NCBI GenBank assembly: GCA_910583775.1
Contig: CAJTYD010000047.1
Span: forward strand, 1 to 24,649
Length of the DNA: 24,649 nucleotides
Direction of reading: 5' to 3'
From: an uncultured Muribaculaceae bacterium
GTDB taxonomy: Bacteria; Bacteroidota; Bacteroidia; Bacteroidales; Muribaculaceae
Every line of letters starts with the position of its first letter. Position 1 is the stretch's first letter. The translations under genes were made by a program, and so were the position numbers. Positions 14,757 through 22,470 of this stretch are shown here, in pieces. The notes under the pieces are model-generated. The model made no database searches. It was not told the origin of the DNA and worked only from the letters and a program-made list of their open reading frames with translations.

Positions 14757-14920
14757 AATTCAAGTTTCGCAAGTTCCAGTGAACTTGAAAACTTGAAGTT
14801 TAGGGTTTAAAGTTTAGGTTTAGAGGTTACCGCGTGACTGAGATAACAGGACAAATGGTATTATCTAAACCCTAAACTCAAACTATAAACCAATTTAAAT
14901 TTACTTGCGAAATTTAAATT
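14757..14920. repeat. Palindromic (MITE/REP-like) element
   Basis: The 164-bp segment is an imperfect palindrome. Its ends are AATTCAAGTTTCGCAAGT (14757-14774) and ACTTGCGAAATTTAAATT (14903-14920), inverted repeats with 2 mismatches in 18. Inside the left half is a self-contained hairpin (14759-14766 with 14790-14797; 14771-14776 with 14781-14786), then a 14-bp tandem repeat beginning AGTTTAGG (14797-14810, 14811-14824). The right half holds TCTAAACCCTAAACT (14864-14878), complementary to either repeat unit. No reading frame is present. The build is that of a non-autonomous, transposase-mobilised element, or of a repetitive extragenic palindrome. Confidence 0.65.
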
Positions 14921-14936
14921 AATAATATGTTTTTAG

Positions 14937-14944
14937 CAAATATA
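14937..14944 (-). promoter_or_regulatory. Candidate flavin reductase promoter (-7 element)
   Basis: On the - strand TATATTTG (14944-14937) is an exact -7 match. The -33 region is poor. Transcription would start near 14930 and read through the whole palindromic element before the start codon at 14733. Confidence 0.45.
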
Positions 14945-14986
14945 ACACAAATTGGCTAAATAGTGTTAAAGTTTAATTTTTTTTTA

Positions 14987-14994
14987 TATCTTTG
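14987..14994 (+). promoter_or_regulatory. Phospho-sugar mutase promoter (-7 element)
   Basis: TATCTTTG followed by CG is an exact -7 match, divergent from the flavin reductase promoter 43 nt away. The -33 region has no clear TTTG. The leader is about 80 nt and contains a 14-codon frame (15020-15064) of doubtful meaning. Confidence 0.55.
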
Positions 14995-15079
14995 CGTTGT
15001 ATATGATAGGGGATATTACATGATAAAGGACAAAATGAATAACAGGATTTTGAGAAATTACTAATTTAAAATATAAAAT

Positions 15080-16831
15080 ATGAGTAACGTTGAATTACTT
15101 AAAACCGTGACAGAACGGGCTCAGAAGTGGCTTACTCCTCAGTATGACGAGAATACTCGCAAGGAAGTGGAAAGAATGTTGAACGCTGAAGATAAGACGG
15201 AACTTATCGAGTCTTTCTACAAGGACCTTGAATTCGGAACAGGAGGCCTCCGAGGCATCATGGGAGCCGGAACAAACCGTATGAACCGCTATACCGTCGG
15301 TTCTGCAACCCAGGGTCTGGCCAATTACCTTAAGGACTGTTTCAAGAGTGAGCCTCAGATTAGCGTTGCCGTAGGCCATGACGTGCGCCATCATTCGAGA
15401 GAGTTCGCTGAGCTGACAGCCGATATTTTCTCGGCAAATGGAATCAAGGTTTACCTGTTTGACGGTCCTTGCCCCACGCCAGAGGTTTCTTATGCAATCC
15501 GTAAACTCGGATGCCAGAGCGGAGTCATGATCACTGCGAGTCACAATCCAAAGGAATATAACGGATACAAGGCATACTGGAGCGACGGCGCCCAGATGAT
15601 CGCTCCCCACGATGTCAAGACTATCGAATATGTGAACGCCATCACGTCTCTCGATCAGGTTAAATTCGAGCCGGACAAGGATCTGATCCAGATTATCGGA
15701 AAGGATATCGACGATCAGTATCTTGCCGATATCCATACACTTACCCTCGATCCTGAAGCCGATAAACGCCACTCCGACATGAAGATCGTCTATACTCCTA
15801 TTCACGGCACAGGAAAACGTCTCATGTTCGATTCCTTGAAACTCTGGGGATTCGAGAATGTGATCCATGTTCCAGAGCAGGATGTTCAGGATGGTGATTT
15901 CCCCACAGTAGTTTCACCTAATCCCGAAAATTCGGAGGCAATGGCAATGGCTGTCGCCAAGGCCAAGGAAGTTGGAGCGAGCATCGTGCTTGCATCCGAT
16001 CCCGATGCCGACCGTGTCGGTCTTGCCGTCAGAGACAAGAAGGGCGAATACCAGCTGGTTAACGGAAACCAGATCTGCATGATCCTTCTCTATTATATCA
16101 TTACAAAGAATGTGGAGAAAGGGCTTCTCAAGGGTAATGAATATGTGGTCAAGACGATCGTGACCACCGAGACCATCAAAAGAATCGCCGATGCCAACAA
16201 CGTGAAATGCTTCGATTGCTTCACGGGTTTCAAATGGATTGCCGATGTGATGCGCAATATGGAGACAGAGGGACGTTATCTCGGAGGAGGAGAGGAGAGC
16301 TATGGATTCCTTGCCGAGACATTCGTAAGAGACAAGGATTCCATTTCAGCCAATTCCCTGATGGCCGAGGCCGCGGCATGGGCAGCCGACCAGGGCATGA
16401 ATCTCTACGAGCTCCTTGTCGACATTTATGCTAAATACGGTTTCTCCCGTGAGAAGGGCGTGAGCGTTGTCCGCCCCGGAAAGACAGGTGCAGACGAGAT
16501 CGTAGCCATGATGAAGGACTACAGGGAGAATCCTCCTAAAGAGCTTGCCGGAAGTCCTGTTACCTGCATCAAGGACTATTCCGACCTCAACTGCCGCAAT
16601 CTGAAGACGGGAGAGATCACGAAGCTCGAATTCCCGACGACTTCCAATGTTCTACAGTTCTTCACCGAAGCCGGCGACAAAGTGTCGATCCGTCCCTCCG
16701 GCACGGAGCCTAAGATCAAGTTCTATGTCGAGGTGAGAGAGGATATGAAGTCTAAAGACCAGTATGAGGATATGGTCGTCAGGGCCGAGGCTCATATAGA
16801 GCAGGTTCTCAAAGACCTCAAGGTAAAATAG
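15080..16831 (+). CDS. Phospho-sugar mutase (phosphoglucomutase/phosphomannomutase family)
   Basis: The enzyme moves a phosphate between C1 and C6 (or C5) of a sugar phosphate in the cytosol, feeding glycolysis, glycogen or cell-envelope sugars. The four alpha-D-phosphohexomutase domains are in order: the phosphoserine loop TASHNPKEYNG (152-162; Ser154), the Mg2+ loop DPDADR (307-312), the sugar loop GGGEESYG (402-409) and the phosphate loop RPSGTEPK (538-545). With 583 residues and the N-terminal block FGTGGLRGIMGAGTNRMN it belongs to the longer PGM2-like branch, which includes phosphoglucomutases and phosphopentomutases, so the exact substrate is uncertain. It has its own promoter and a terminator 25 nt after the stop, so it is a single-gene unit. 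Confidence 0.94.
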   Translation: MSNVELLKTVTERAQKWLTPQYDENTRKEVERMLNAEDKTELIESFYKDLEFGTGGLRGIMGAGTNRMNRYTVGSATQGLANYLKDCFKSEPQISVAVGHDVRHHSREFAELTADIFSANGIKVYLFDGPCPTPEVSYAIRKLGCQSGVMITASHNPKEYNGYKAYWSDGAQMIAPHDVKTIEYVNAITSLDQVKFEPDKDLIQIIGKDIDDQYLADIHTLTLDPEADKRHSDMKIVYTPIHGTGKRLMFDSLKLWGFENVIHVPEQDVQDGDFPTVVSPNPENSEAMAMAVAKAKEVGASIVLASDPDADRVGLAVRDKKGEYQLVNGNQICMILLYYIITKNVEKGLLKGNEYVVKTIVTTETIKRIADANNVKCFDCFTGFKWIADVMRNMETEGRYLGGGEESYGFLAETFVRDKDSISANSLMAEAAAWAADQGMNLYELLVDIYAKYGFSREKGVSVVRPGKTGADEIVAMMKDYRENPPKELAGSPVTCIKDYSDLNCRNLKTGEITKLEFPTTSNVLQFFTEAGDKVSIRPSGTEPKIKFYVEVREDMKSKDQYEDMVVRAEAHIEQVLKDLKVK

Positions 16832-16855
16832 AATATTCTTCTTATCGGATAAGAG

Positions 16856-16886
16856 AAGGTGTGGCTTAATGGTCACACCTTTTTTG
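16856..16886 (+). terminator. Terminator of the phospho-sugar mutase gene
   Basis: AAGGTGTG (16856-16863) pairs with CACACCTT (16874-16881) and runs into a tract of six to seven T. A weaker hairpin (TCTTAT/ATAAGA, about 16839-16854) lies just before it. Confidence 0.85.
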
Positions 16887-16905
16887 TTTCTTCTTTCGGC
16901 AAAAA

Positions 16906-16936
16906 TTGCTTATCTGAAAAGTATTTTTTATTTTTG
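16906..16936 (+). promoter_or_regulatory. yicC promoter
   Basis: TTG (16906-16908), a 20-nt spacer and TATTTTTG (16929-16936) match the consensus. Transcription should start near 16943, leaving a leader of ~20 nt. It probably serves the run yicC to the M18 aminopeptidase. Confidence 0.7.
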
Positions 16937-16961
16937 TAACTGATATCTATTCCAAACAGCA

Positions 16962-17846
16962 ATGATACAGTCGATGACCGGCTTCGGCCGAGGAATTTCC
17001 TCTTCTCCGTCAAAAAAAATAATCGTTGATCTGAAATCGTTAAACAGCAAGCAGTTTGACATTTCCATGCGTATCCCCTCCAGCCTGAGGGAATACGAGA
17101 TCGAGGCGCGCAATATTCTTGCCAAACGTATGGAGCGTGGAAAAGTCGATCTGTCGGTTCAGACAGAGAACCTGTCGGTTGAAGCTTCCGCCACCTTCAA
17201 TGTCCCTATGCTTAAGGAGTATAAGGCTCAGTGTGAGGAAATGGCCCGGGAACTTGGGATTCCGCTTCCGGCCGACTGGTATTCGGTGCTGATGCGTCTG
17301 CCCGACGTTATGGTTTCGGAGCCGAACGCTTTTGAAGAGGAAGACAAGGCCACTTTCTTCACGGCCCTTGAAGAGGCTTTGGTCAATCTGCAGTCGTTCC
17401 GCCTGCAGGAAGGGAAGAAGCTTTATGATTTCTTCTGCTCGAAAATCGCCAATATCGGAGAGCTTCTCGGGCAGGTGGAGCCATACGAGGCAGAACGTGT
17501 TCCCAGAATCCGCGCGCGTCTCGAAGAGCAGCTTTCAAGGCTGACATCGATAGAGTATGACGCCGGGCGCCTCGAGCAGGAGATGATTTTTTATATAGAG
17601 AAACTTGACGTTACCGAGGAGAAACTGCGTCTGCGCTCACATCTGAACTATTTCCTCGCCACTCTCGACGCTGATTGCTCGAAGGATGGCGGTCAGGGTA
17701 AGAAACTCGGATTTATCGCCCAGGAAATGGGGCGGGAGATCAATACCCTCGGGTCGAAAGCCAATCACGCTGAGATCCAGAAGATCGTGGTCAAGATGAA
17801 GGATGAGCTTGAGCAGATAAAGGAACAGGTGCTCAACGTATTGTGA
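16962..17846 (+). CDS. yicC: YicC/YloC family endoribonuclease
   Basis: YicC proteins are cytosolic stress-related RNases; E. coli YicC has been tied to decay of the small RNA RyhB. The 294-residue product starts MIQSMTGFGRG, the hallmark N-terminus, with an N-terminal domain to ~155 and the C-terminal DUF1732 domain (~205-294). The latter contains the conserved blocks RIRARLEEQL, RLEQEMIFYIEKLDVTEE (near 206-226), LGFIAQEMGREINTLGSKA and the final IKEQVLNVL. Length is typical. Gene order yicC-gmk is common in many bacteria; here the gap is 20 nt to the ATG chosen for gmk, so the two are surely co-transcribed. Start at 16962 is supported by the family N-terminus. Confidence 0.94.
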   Translation: MIQSMTGFGRGISSSPSKKIIVDLKSLNSKQFDISMRIPSSLREYEIEARNILAKRMERGKVDLSVQTENLSVEASATFNVPMLKEYKAQCEEMARELGIPLPADWYSVLMRLPDVMVSEPNAFEEEDKATFFTALEEALVNLQSFRLQEGKKLYDFFCSKIANIGELLGQVEPYEAERVPRIRARLEEQLSRLTSIEYDAGRLEQEMIFYIEKLDVTEEKLRLRSHLNYFLATLDADCSKDGGQGKKLGFIAQEMGREINTLGSKANHAEIQKIVVKMKDELEQIKEQVLNVL

Positions 17847-17866
17847 TTCTTTTTCAAAAGACTTTT

Positions 17867-18436
17867 ATGGAAAAAGGCAGGATAATAATTCTTTCGGCTC
17901 CTTCCGGAACCGGAAAATCGACGATTATAAGTCATCTCATGAACATACCGGAACTGAAGCTCGGTTTCTCTGTCTCGGCCACAAGCAGGCCTCCGAGGGG
18001 CAGCGAGAGGGACGGTTGCGAGTATTATTTCCTATCGCCTGAGGAATTCAGGAGAAAGGCGGATAACAATGAGTTCGTGGAATGGGAGGAAGTATATCCC
18101 GGAACATGCTACGGCACGCTCGAGTCGGAAGTTGAGAGAGTGACCGGCAGCGGACGTAATCTCATAATGGACATCGACGTCAAGGGGGCTCTGAATGTCA
18201 AGAAAAGATTCGGCGACAAGGCGCTGTCGATCTTCATAGTTCCCCCCTCGATCGAAGAACTAGAGGCGCGGCTCAGAAACCGTTCGACCGACAGCGAGGA
18301 ATCCATCAGGCGTCGTCTTGAAAAAGCCGAATATGAACTGAGCTTCGCGGATAAGTTCGACCGGCGTGTAATAAACGATAGCCTCGATGAGGCTGTGAAC
18401 GAGGTAGGAGGGCTAATAAAATCCTTTATGGCTTGA
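17867..18436 (+). CDS. gmk: Guanylate kinase
   Basis: Gmk phosphorylates GMP to GDP with ATP, an essential cytosolic step to GTP, dGTP and (p)ppGpp. The 189-residue product has the P-loop SAPSGTGKST (10-19), the GMP-binding block SATSRPPRGSERDGCEYYFL (near 39-58) and VEWEEVYPGTCYGT (near 73-86). The nucleotide-binding GRNLIMDIDVKGALNVKKRF and the lid region RLRNRSTDSEESIRRRLEKA follow. I chose ATG at 17867; an in-frame GTG at 17843 overlaps the yicC stop and would add eight residues outside the usual family start. It is followed after 42 nt by nadD. Confidence 0.95.
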   Translation: MEKGRIIILSAPSGTGKSTIISHLMNIPELKLGFSVSATSRPPRGSERDGCEYYFLSPEEFRRKADNNEFVEWEEVYPGTCYGTLESEVERVTGSGRNLIMDIDVKGALNVKKRFGDKALSIFIVPPSIEELEARLRNRSTDSEESIRRRLEKAEYELSFADKFDRRVINDSLDEAVNEVGGLIKSFMA

Positions 18437-18478
18437 GCCGACCTTGATGGTTATTGCAAACAATCAGTTACAGGAAGC

Positions 18479-19057
18479 ATGAAGATCGGGATATTCAGCG
18501 GGAGTTTCGACCCTATTCACATCGGACATGCCATGATTGCGTCTTACGCCGCGCAATGGACCGATCTTGATGAGGTATGGCTCATGGTGAGCCGTCTGAA
18601 TCCGCTGAAGATAGATTCAGAACCTGCAAGTGAATACGACCGTTTTGAAATGGCGAAGATTGTGGCTTCCGGATGCGAAGGGGTAAGGCCTTCCGATTTC
18701 GAACTAAGACTTCCGGTTCCTTCGTATTCCTACCGCACTCTTACGGAGCTGAAAAAGACTTATCCCGAAAATGATTTCAGTCTTATTATCGGCTCAGACA
18801 ACTGGCTCGGGTTCGACAGATGGAGAAACTCCTGGGAGATAAAGCGTGAGTTCGGTATATATATATATGAGCGTCCCGGCTTCCCTGTCGATCCGGAGAC
18901 GTTGCCTTCTGGCGTGAGACTGATCGAGGGAGCCCCACAGTCTTTAATTTCATCAACGTTTGTTAGAAAAGCTTTAAAAGAGAGGAAAGACCTCAACTTT
19001 TTTCTTCCAGAGAAAGTTTTTGAGTATGTAAAACAAAAACAACTATATATCCGATGA
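18479..19057 (+). CDS. nadD: Nicotinate-nucleotide adenylyltransferase
   Basis: NadD joins AMP from ATP to nicotinate mononucleotide, giving deamido-NAD, a required step of NAD synthesis. The 192-residue Rossmann-type nucleotidyltransferase has GSFDPIHIGH (8-17) with the HxGH catalytic motif, the SRLNPLK block (~38-44), DFSLIIGSDNW for substrate contact (~100-110), and the closing ISSTFVRKAL (~159-168), the family's ISST-x-(I/V)R motif. Length is normal. Its stop TGA overlaps the start of the next gene in ATGA, so the DUF5063 gene is translationally coupled. In other bacteria nadD often sits beside other housekeeping genes; the gmk-nadD link here fits one growth-related transcript. Confidence 0.95.
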   Translation: MKIGIFSGSFDPIHIGHAMIASYAAQWTDLDEVWLMVSRLNPLKIDSEPASEYDRFEMAKIVASGCEGVRPSDFELRLPVPSYSYRTLTELKKTYPENDFSLIIGSDNWLGFDRWRNSWEIKREFGIYIYERPGFPVDPETLPSGVRLIEGAPQSLISSTFVRKALKERKDLNFFLPEKVFEYVKQKQLYIR

Positions 19058-19575
19058 CAGAAGAGGAAACGAAATCGAGACTTATTTCCGTTGCGTCATT
19101 ATCCGCCAGATACTGTCTTGCTCTCGAAAAGGCCAGAGAGGCTGAAAAGAGGGACTTTATTGTGGAACTGCTCGGCTATTTGCCCAGACTCTACTGGGAG
19201 TTTTCCGATATCAGGGTCGAGGATAATTCCATAGATCCTGAATATGAGTATTTCCCGGAATATGTGGATGAAGACTACTATGAGACCATACGCCGCAATA
19301 TAGAGACGCTTATGGGGGAAGACGATGTCTTTCTCGAGACTTTCGAGGAGGATATGAAATACAGTGACACTCCTGTCGCAGCGTCTATATCGGAATCTCT
19401 TGCCGACATTTTCCAGCCTCTTTATAATTTTATCTCTGTCGTGAATGATTCCGAGGGCGAGAGCCTGGAGAAGGCCTTCAGAGAATGCAAGGAAAATTTC
19501 GAGGCATATTGGTCGCAGTCGGTATGCAATGTGATGCGGGCGCTAAACCGCCTGCGTTATAATCCTGAACAATAA
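19054..19575 (+). CDS. DUF5063 family protein
   Basis: I recognise this as a probable member of DUF5063, small cytosolic proteins of unknown function. The 173-residue product is strongly acidic and helical, without signal peptide, membrane segment, cysteine cluster or catalytic motif. Visible blocks are FIVELLGYLPRLYWEFSDI (~36-54), the acidic stretch DPEYEYFPEYVDEDYYE (~62-78) and the C-terminal YWSQSVCNVMRALNRLRY. It overlaps nadD by 4 nt (ATGA) and precedes the M18 aminopeptidase by 22 nt, so it is expressed with both. The tight coupling to nadD suggests a stable relation, but no function can be assigned. Confidence 0.8.
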   Translation: MTEEETKSRLISVASLSARYCLALEKAREAEKRDFIVELLGYLPRLYWEFSDIRVEDNSIDPEYEYFPEYVDEDYYETIRRNIETLMGEDDVFLETFEEDMKYSDTPVAASISESLADIFQPLYNFISVVNDSEGESLEKAFRECKENFEAYWSQSVCNVMRALNRLRYNPEQ

Positions 19576-19597
19576 CAACCAATAAATTTATATTACC

Positions 19598-20905
19598 ATG
19601 ATCAATAAACTATTGAACTGGCTTGATGAATCGACATGCAACTTTATGGCTGTCAAAGTTATGGAACGCGAACTTAAGGCAAGGGGATTCGTTGAGCTGA
19701 AACAGAATCAGGCCTGGAAAATCATGCCTGATTCAAAATATTATATCAAGAAAAACGAGAGCGCTGTCTTCGCAGTTGTTACCGGCACCGGAGCTGTCGA
19801 GGAGAACGGGATTAGAATTATTTCGGCTCACAGCGACAGCCCGTGTTTTAAGCTGAAACCCAACTGCGAGATTTACGGCGACGGGGGAGTGGTGAGCCTT
19901 AATGTCGAAAAATATGGAGGAGGTATCCTTTACACCTGGTTCGACCGTCCGCTTTCGATTTCAGGAAGAGTATACACAAGAGGGGAGGATGCCCTTCATC
20001 CTGTCTGCCATGTTGTCGACCTGAAACGGCCGGTGGCTACGATCCCGCATCTCGCCATACATTTCAACAGAGCCGTAAACGAGGGGAATCCGCTTTCTGT
20101 CCAGAAAGACATGAAGCCCGTTGTCGGCTACTTCAGCGAGGAGCAGATCAGGGTATTCAGACAGAACGGCGGCGTGATCAAATCGGTGGTCGCCGAGGCT
20201 CTCGGAATCCAGCCTTCGGATATAATCAATTATGAGCTGAATCTTTATCCGTTTGAGAAAGCCGGTCTGGTTGGAGTCAACAATGAATATTTCCAGTCGG
20301 CCCGTATAGATGACCTGTCGATGGCATTTGCCGGACTGGAGGCTTTGCTTGAGGAATGTGACAACAAAAATACTGCAACCCGCATTCTGGCAATTTTCGA
20401 CAACGAGGAGACCGGTTCCGGAACTAAGCAGGGAGCTGCCTCTCCTGTTTTGCGCGACATTATAGAGAGACTCTGTGCTGATCTTTCTGAAAGCCGCGAG
20501 GCTGTTTATCGTGCGATCGCCAATTCATTCATGATTTCGGCCGACGATGCGCATGCCTGGCACCCCAATTACAACGAGAAATATGACCCGACCAACCATC
20601 CGGTGATCGGAGGTGGCCCCGTGATAAAGATTAACGCCAACTGCAAATATATGACGGATGCCGAAGGAGCTTCTGTATTCAGAGAGCTCTGCGAAAAGGC
20701 AGGAGTAAAATGCCAGTATTTCGTGAATCATTCTGATGTTCTCGGAGGCTCGACGCTCGGCAACATCTCCTCGGCGCAGCTTGATCTCCGCGGCGTGGAC
20801 ATGGGCAACGCCATCTGGGCGATGCACTCGGCAAAGGAAACAGCCGGAGTGAGCGATCATCTGGATACCGTGAAGGTTTTCCGCACTTTCTATAAACAGG
20901 TGTAA
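19598..20905 (+). CDS. apeB: M18 family aminopeptidase (aspartyl aminopeptidase type)
   Basis: M18 enzymes are cytosolic tetrahedral dodecamers with two metal ions that remove N-terminal, mostly acidic, residues from peptides. The 435-residue product carries the expected ligands: His78 in SAHSDSP, Asp238 in RIDDLS, Glu270/Glu271 in DNEETGSG, Asp316 in SADDAHAWHP and His410 in AMHSAKE. The dimerisation domain lies between about 90 and 215. Length fits the family. It is the last gene of the yicC run; the tig promoter starts 3 nt after its stop. Together with tig and clpXP this places a peptide-degrading step beside protein quality control, though from a separate promoter. Confidence 0.95.
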   Translation: MINKLLNWLDESTCNFMAVKVMERELKARGFVELKQNQAWKIMPDSKYYIKKNESAVFAVVTGTGAVEENGIRIISAHSDSPCFKLKPNCEIYGDGGVVSLNVEKYGGGILYTWFDRPLSISGRVYTRGEDALHPVCHVVDLKRPVATIPHLAIHFNRAVNEGNPLSVQKDMKPVVGYFSEEQIRVFRQNGGVIKSVVAEALGIQPSDIINYELNLYPFEKAGLVGVNNEYFQSARIDDLSMAFAGLEALLEECDNKNTATRILAIFDNEETGSGTKQGAASPVLRDIIERLCADLSESREAVYRAIANSFMISADDAHAWHPNYNEKYDPTNHPVIGGGPVIKINANCKYMTDAEGASVFRELCEKAGVKCQYFVNHSDVLGGSTLGNISSAQLDLRGVDMGNAIWAMHSAKETAGVSDHLDTVKVFRTFYKQV

Positions 20906-20907
20906 TA

Positions 20908-20939
20908 TTTGCTCCTATAGATTAAATTTTATAATTTTG
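20908..20939 (+). promoter_or_regulatory. tig promoter
   Basis: TTTG (20908-20911), a 20-nt spacer and TAATTTTGCA (20932-20941) form one of the best consensus matches in the window. Transcription should start near 20946, with a leader of ~33 nt. Confidence 0.8.
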
Positions 20940-20978
20940 CAGACAAATTAGAAAATAAAAATAAAAACATATTAGGAA

Positions 20979-22340
20979 ATGAAAATTGATTATGCCAAAA
21001 TCGACGATGTGAATGGTGAGATCACTGTCATACTCGAAGAAAAGGACTACGCAGACAAGGTAAAGAAAGAATTGAAGAATATCGCCAAGACCCATGCTGA
21101 GCCCGGATTCCGTCCCGGACATGTTCCCGCAGGTCTTATCGAGAAGAAATATGGCGCATCTGTAAAATATGATGTAATCAATAAGGAGGTCGGCAACGCT
21201 CTCTTCGAATATATTAAGGAGAACAAGCTTCACGTGCTTGGCAATCCTCTTCCCGAGAACAAGGACTTTAATGTGAATGACGCCGATTTCACCTTGAAGT
21301 TCAAGGTAGGAGTGGCTCCTGAATTCGACACACATGTAAACAAGGATCTTCATATTCCTTTTTACACCATCAAGGTGAGCGAGGATATGATAGACCGTCA
21401 GGACGAGCAGTACAGCCGTCGTCTCGGCAAGCAGGAACCCGGCGACACTGTTGACGCCTCCGCAGTCGTTAAGGGCGTGATAACCGAGCTCAACGAAGAC
21501 GGCACTGTAAAAGAGGGTGGAATCGTTGTTGAGAACGGCATCGTTTCTCCCCAGTATTTCAAGGATGATGCTCAGAAAGAGGCATTCATGGGCAAACATG
21601 TAGGCGATGTCGTTAAATTCAATCCTGCAGCCACATGCGACGCCAATCCTACAGAGATGGCTTCGATGCTAAATGTCGACAAGGATGACGTCGAGAACCA
21701 TAAAGGTGACTTCAATTTCGAGATCAAGGAGATCATCGTTCTCAAACCTGCCGAGCACAACGAGGAATTCTACAAGAATGTATTCGGCGACAGCGTGAAG
21801 ACCGAGGAGGAATATCGCGAGGCTCTCAAGAAACAGATTCAGGATCAGCTGAAGAATGATTCGAATTTCCGTTTCACAATCGACGCCAAGAACGCCATCA
21901 AGAACGCTATCGGCGATATCCAGCTCCCGGATGAGGTTCTTAAGGAATTCCTCAAGGGTCAGAATGAGCATCTCACAGATGAGAATATCGACGAGGAATA
22001 TGTAAAGATTCTCCCCGACCTTAAGTGGGAACTTGAGAAAGAGGCAGTTGCCGAGCAGCTCGATATCAACGTCTCGGAAGAGGATCTCAAGGACGTTGCC
22101 CGTATGCTCGCCCGTCAGCAGTTCGCTCAGTATGGAATGACCAATATCCCCGACGAGTCGATCGACAAATATGCCGACGACATCCTGAAGGACCGCAATG
22201 CCCACAATCAGGTTTACAACCAGGCAACCGACATGAAGCTTTACAACGGCATTCGCGCCAGCGTTTCGGTTGACGAGAAAGAGGTTGACGTAGAGGAATT
22301 CAACGACCTTTTCCGCAAGGAGATGGAAGCTGCAAAATAA
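20979..22340 (+). CDS. tig: Trigger factor
   Basis: Trigger factor is the ribosome-bound chaperone that meets nascent chains at the exit tunnel. The 453-residue product has the ribosome-docking domain (1-~115) with the signature GFRPGHVP (43-50; the E. coli form is GFRKGKVP). A divergent middle region follows (~130-245) where the peptidyl-prolyl isomerase domain sits in other phyla; canonical active-site residues are hard to place. The helical C-terminal arms (~250-430) hold EEFYKNVFGDSVKTEEEYRE and a charged end. The protein is rich in Asp, Glu and Lys and lacks cysteine except one (in ATCDANP). It heads tig-clpP-clpX, the common arrangement in many bacteria, which links folding of new chains to regulated proteolysis. 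Confidence 0.94.
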   Translation: MKIDYAKIDDVNGEITVILEEKDYADKVKKELKNIAKTHAEPGFRPGHVPAGLIEKKYGASVKYDVINKEVGNALFEYIKENKLHVLGNPLPENKDFNVNDADFTLKFKVGVAPEFDTHVNKDLHIPFYTIKVSEDMIDRQDEQYSRRLGKQEPGDTVDASAVVKGVITELNEDGTVKEGGIVVENGIVSPQYFKDDAQKEAFMGKHVGDVVKFNPAATCDANPTEMASMLNVDKDDVENHKGDFNFEIKEIIVLKPAEHNEEFYKNVFGDSVKTEEEYREALKKQIQDQLKNDSNFRFTIDAKNAIKNAIGDIQLPDEVLKEFLKGQNEHLTDENIDEEYVKILPDLKWELEKEAVAEQLDINVSEEDLKDVARMLARQQFAQYGMTNIPDESIDKYADDILKDRNAHNQVYNQATDMKLYNGIRASVSVDEKEVDVEEFNDLFRKEMEAAK

Positions 22341-22392
22341 TTATCCGACGAATCTGAAAGATAAAAATAGCCTTATTGGCATAAAATTTGTT

Positions 22393-22427
22393 ATGTATCT
22401 GTGTGGCTTTGTGTCATACAGATACAT
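22393..22427. terminator. Hairpin between tig and clpP
   Basis: ATGTATCTGT (22393-22402) pairs perfectly with ACAGATACAT (22418-22427) around a 15-nt loop, followed by TTTCAGTTTAAAA. No strong U tract follows, so it may be a partial terminator, a processing site or an mRNA stabiliser that sets clpP levels apart from tig. Confidence 0.45.
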
Positions 22428-22439
22428 TTCAGTTTAAAA

Positions 22440-22454
22440 ACCGGCCGTGCCGGT
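22440..22454 (+). promoter_or_regulatory. Short GC-rich hairpin before clpP
   Basis: ACCGGC (22440-22445) pairs with GCCGGT (22449-22454) around a 3-nt loop, ending 16 nt before the clpP ATG. It would sit just 5' of the ribosome's landing zone and may affect initiation. No clear TAnnTTTG promoter with correct spacing is seen between tig and clpP. Confidence 0.4.
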
Positions 22455-22470
22455 GAAAAAATATTGTAAT

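Noticed and set aside
14797..14824. Telomere-like or CRISPR-like repeat
   Set aside because: Two 14-bp tandem units and their complement belong to one palindrome; there are no spacers of constant length and no cas genes.
15020..15064. 14-codon leader frame before the phospho-sugar mutase
   Set aside because: It has an ATG and ends 15 nt before the gene, but no ribosome site, no biased composition and no regulatory codon run.
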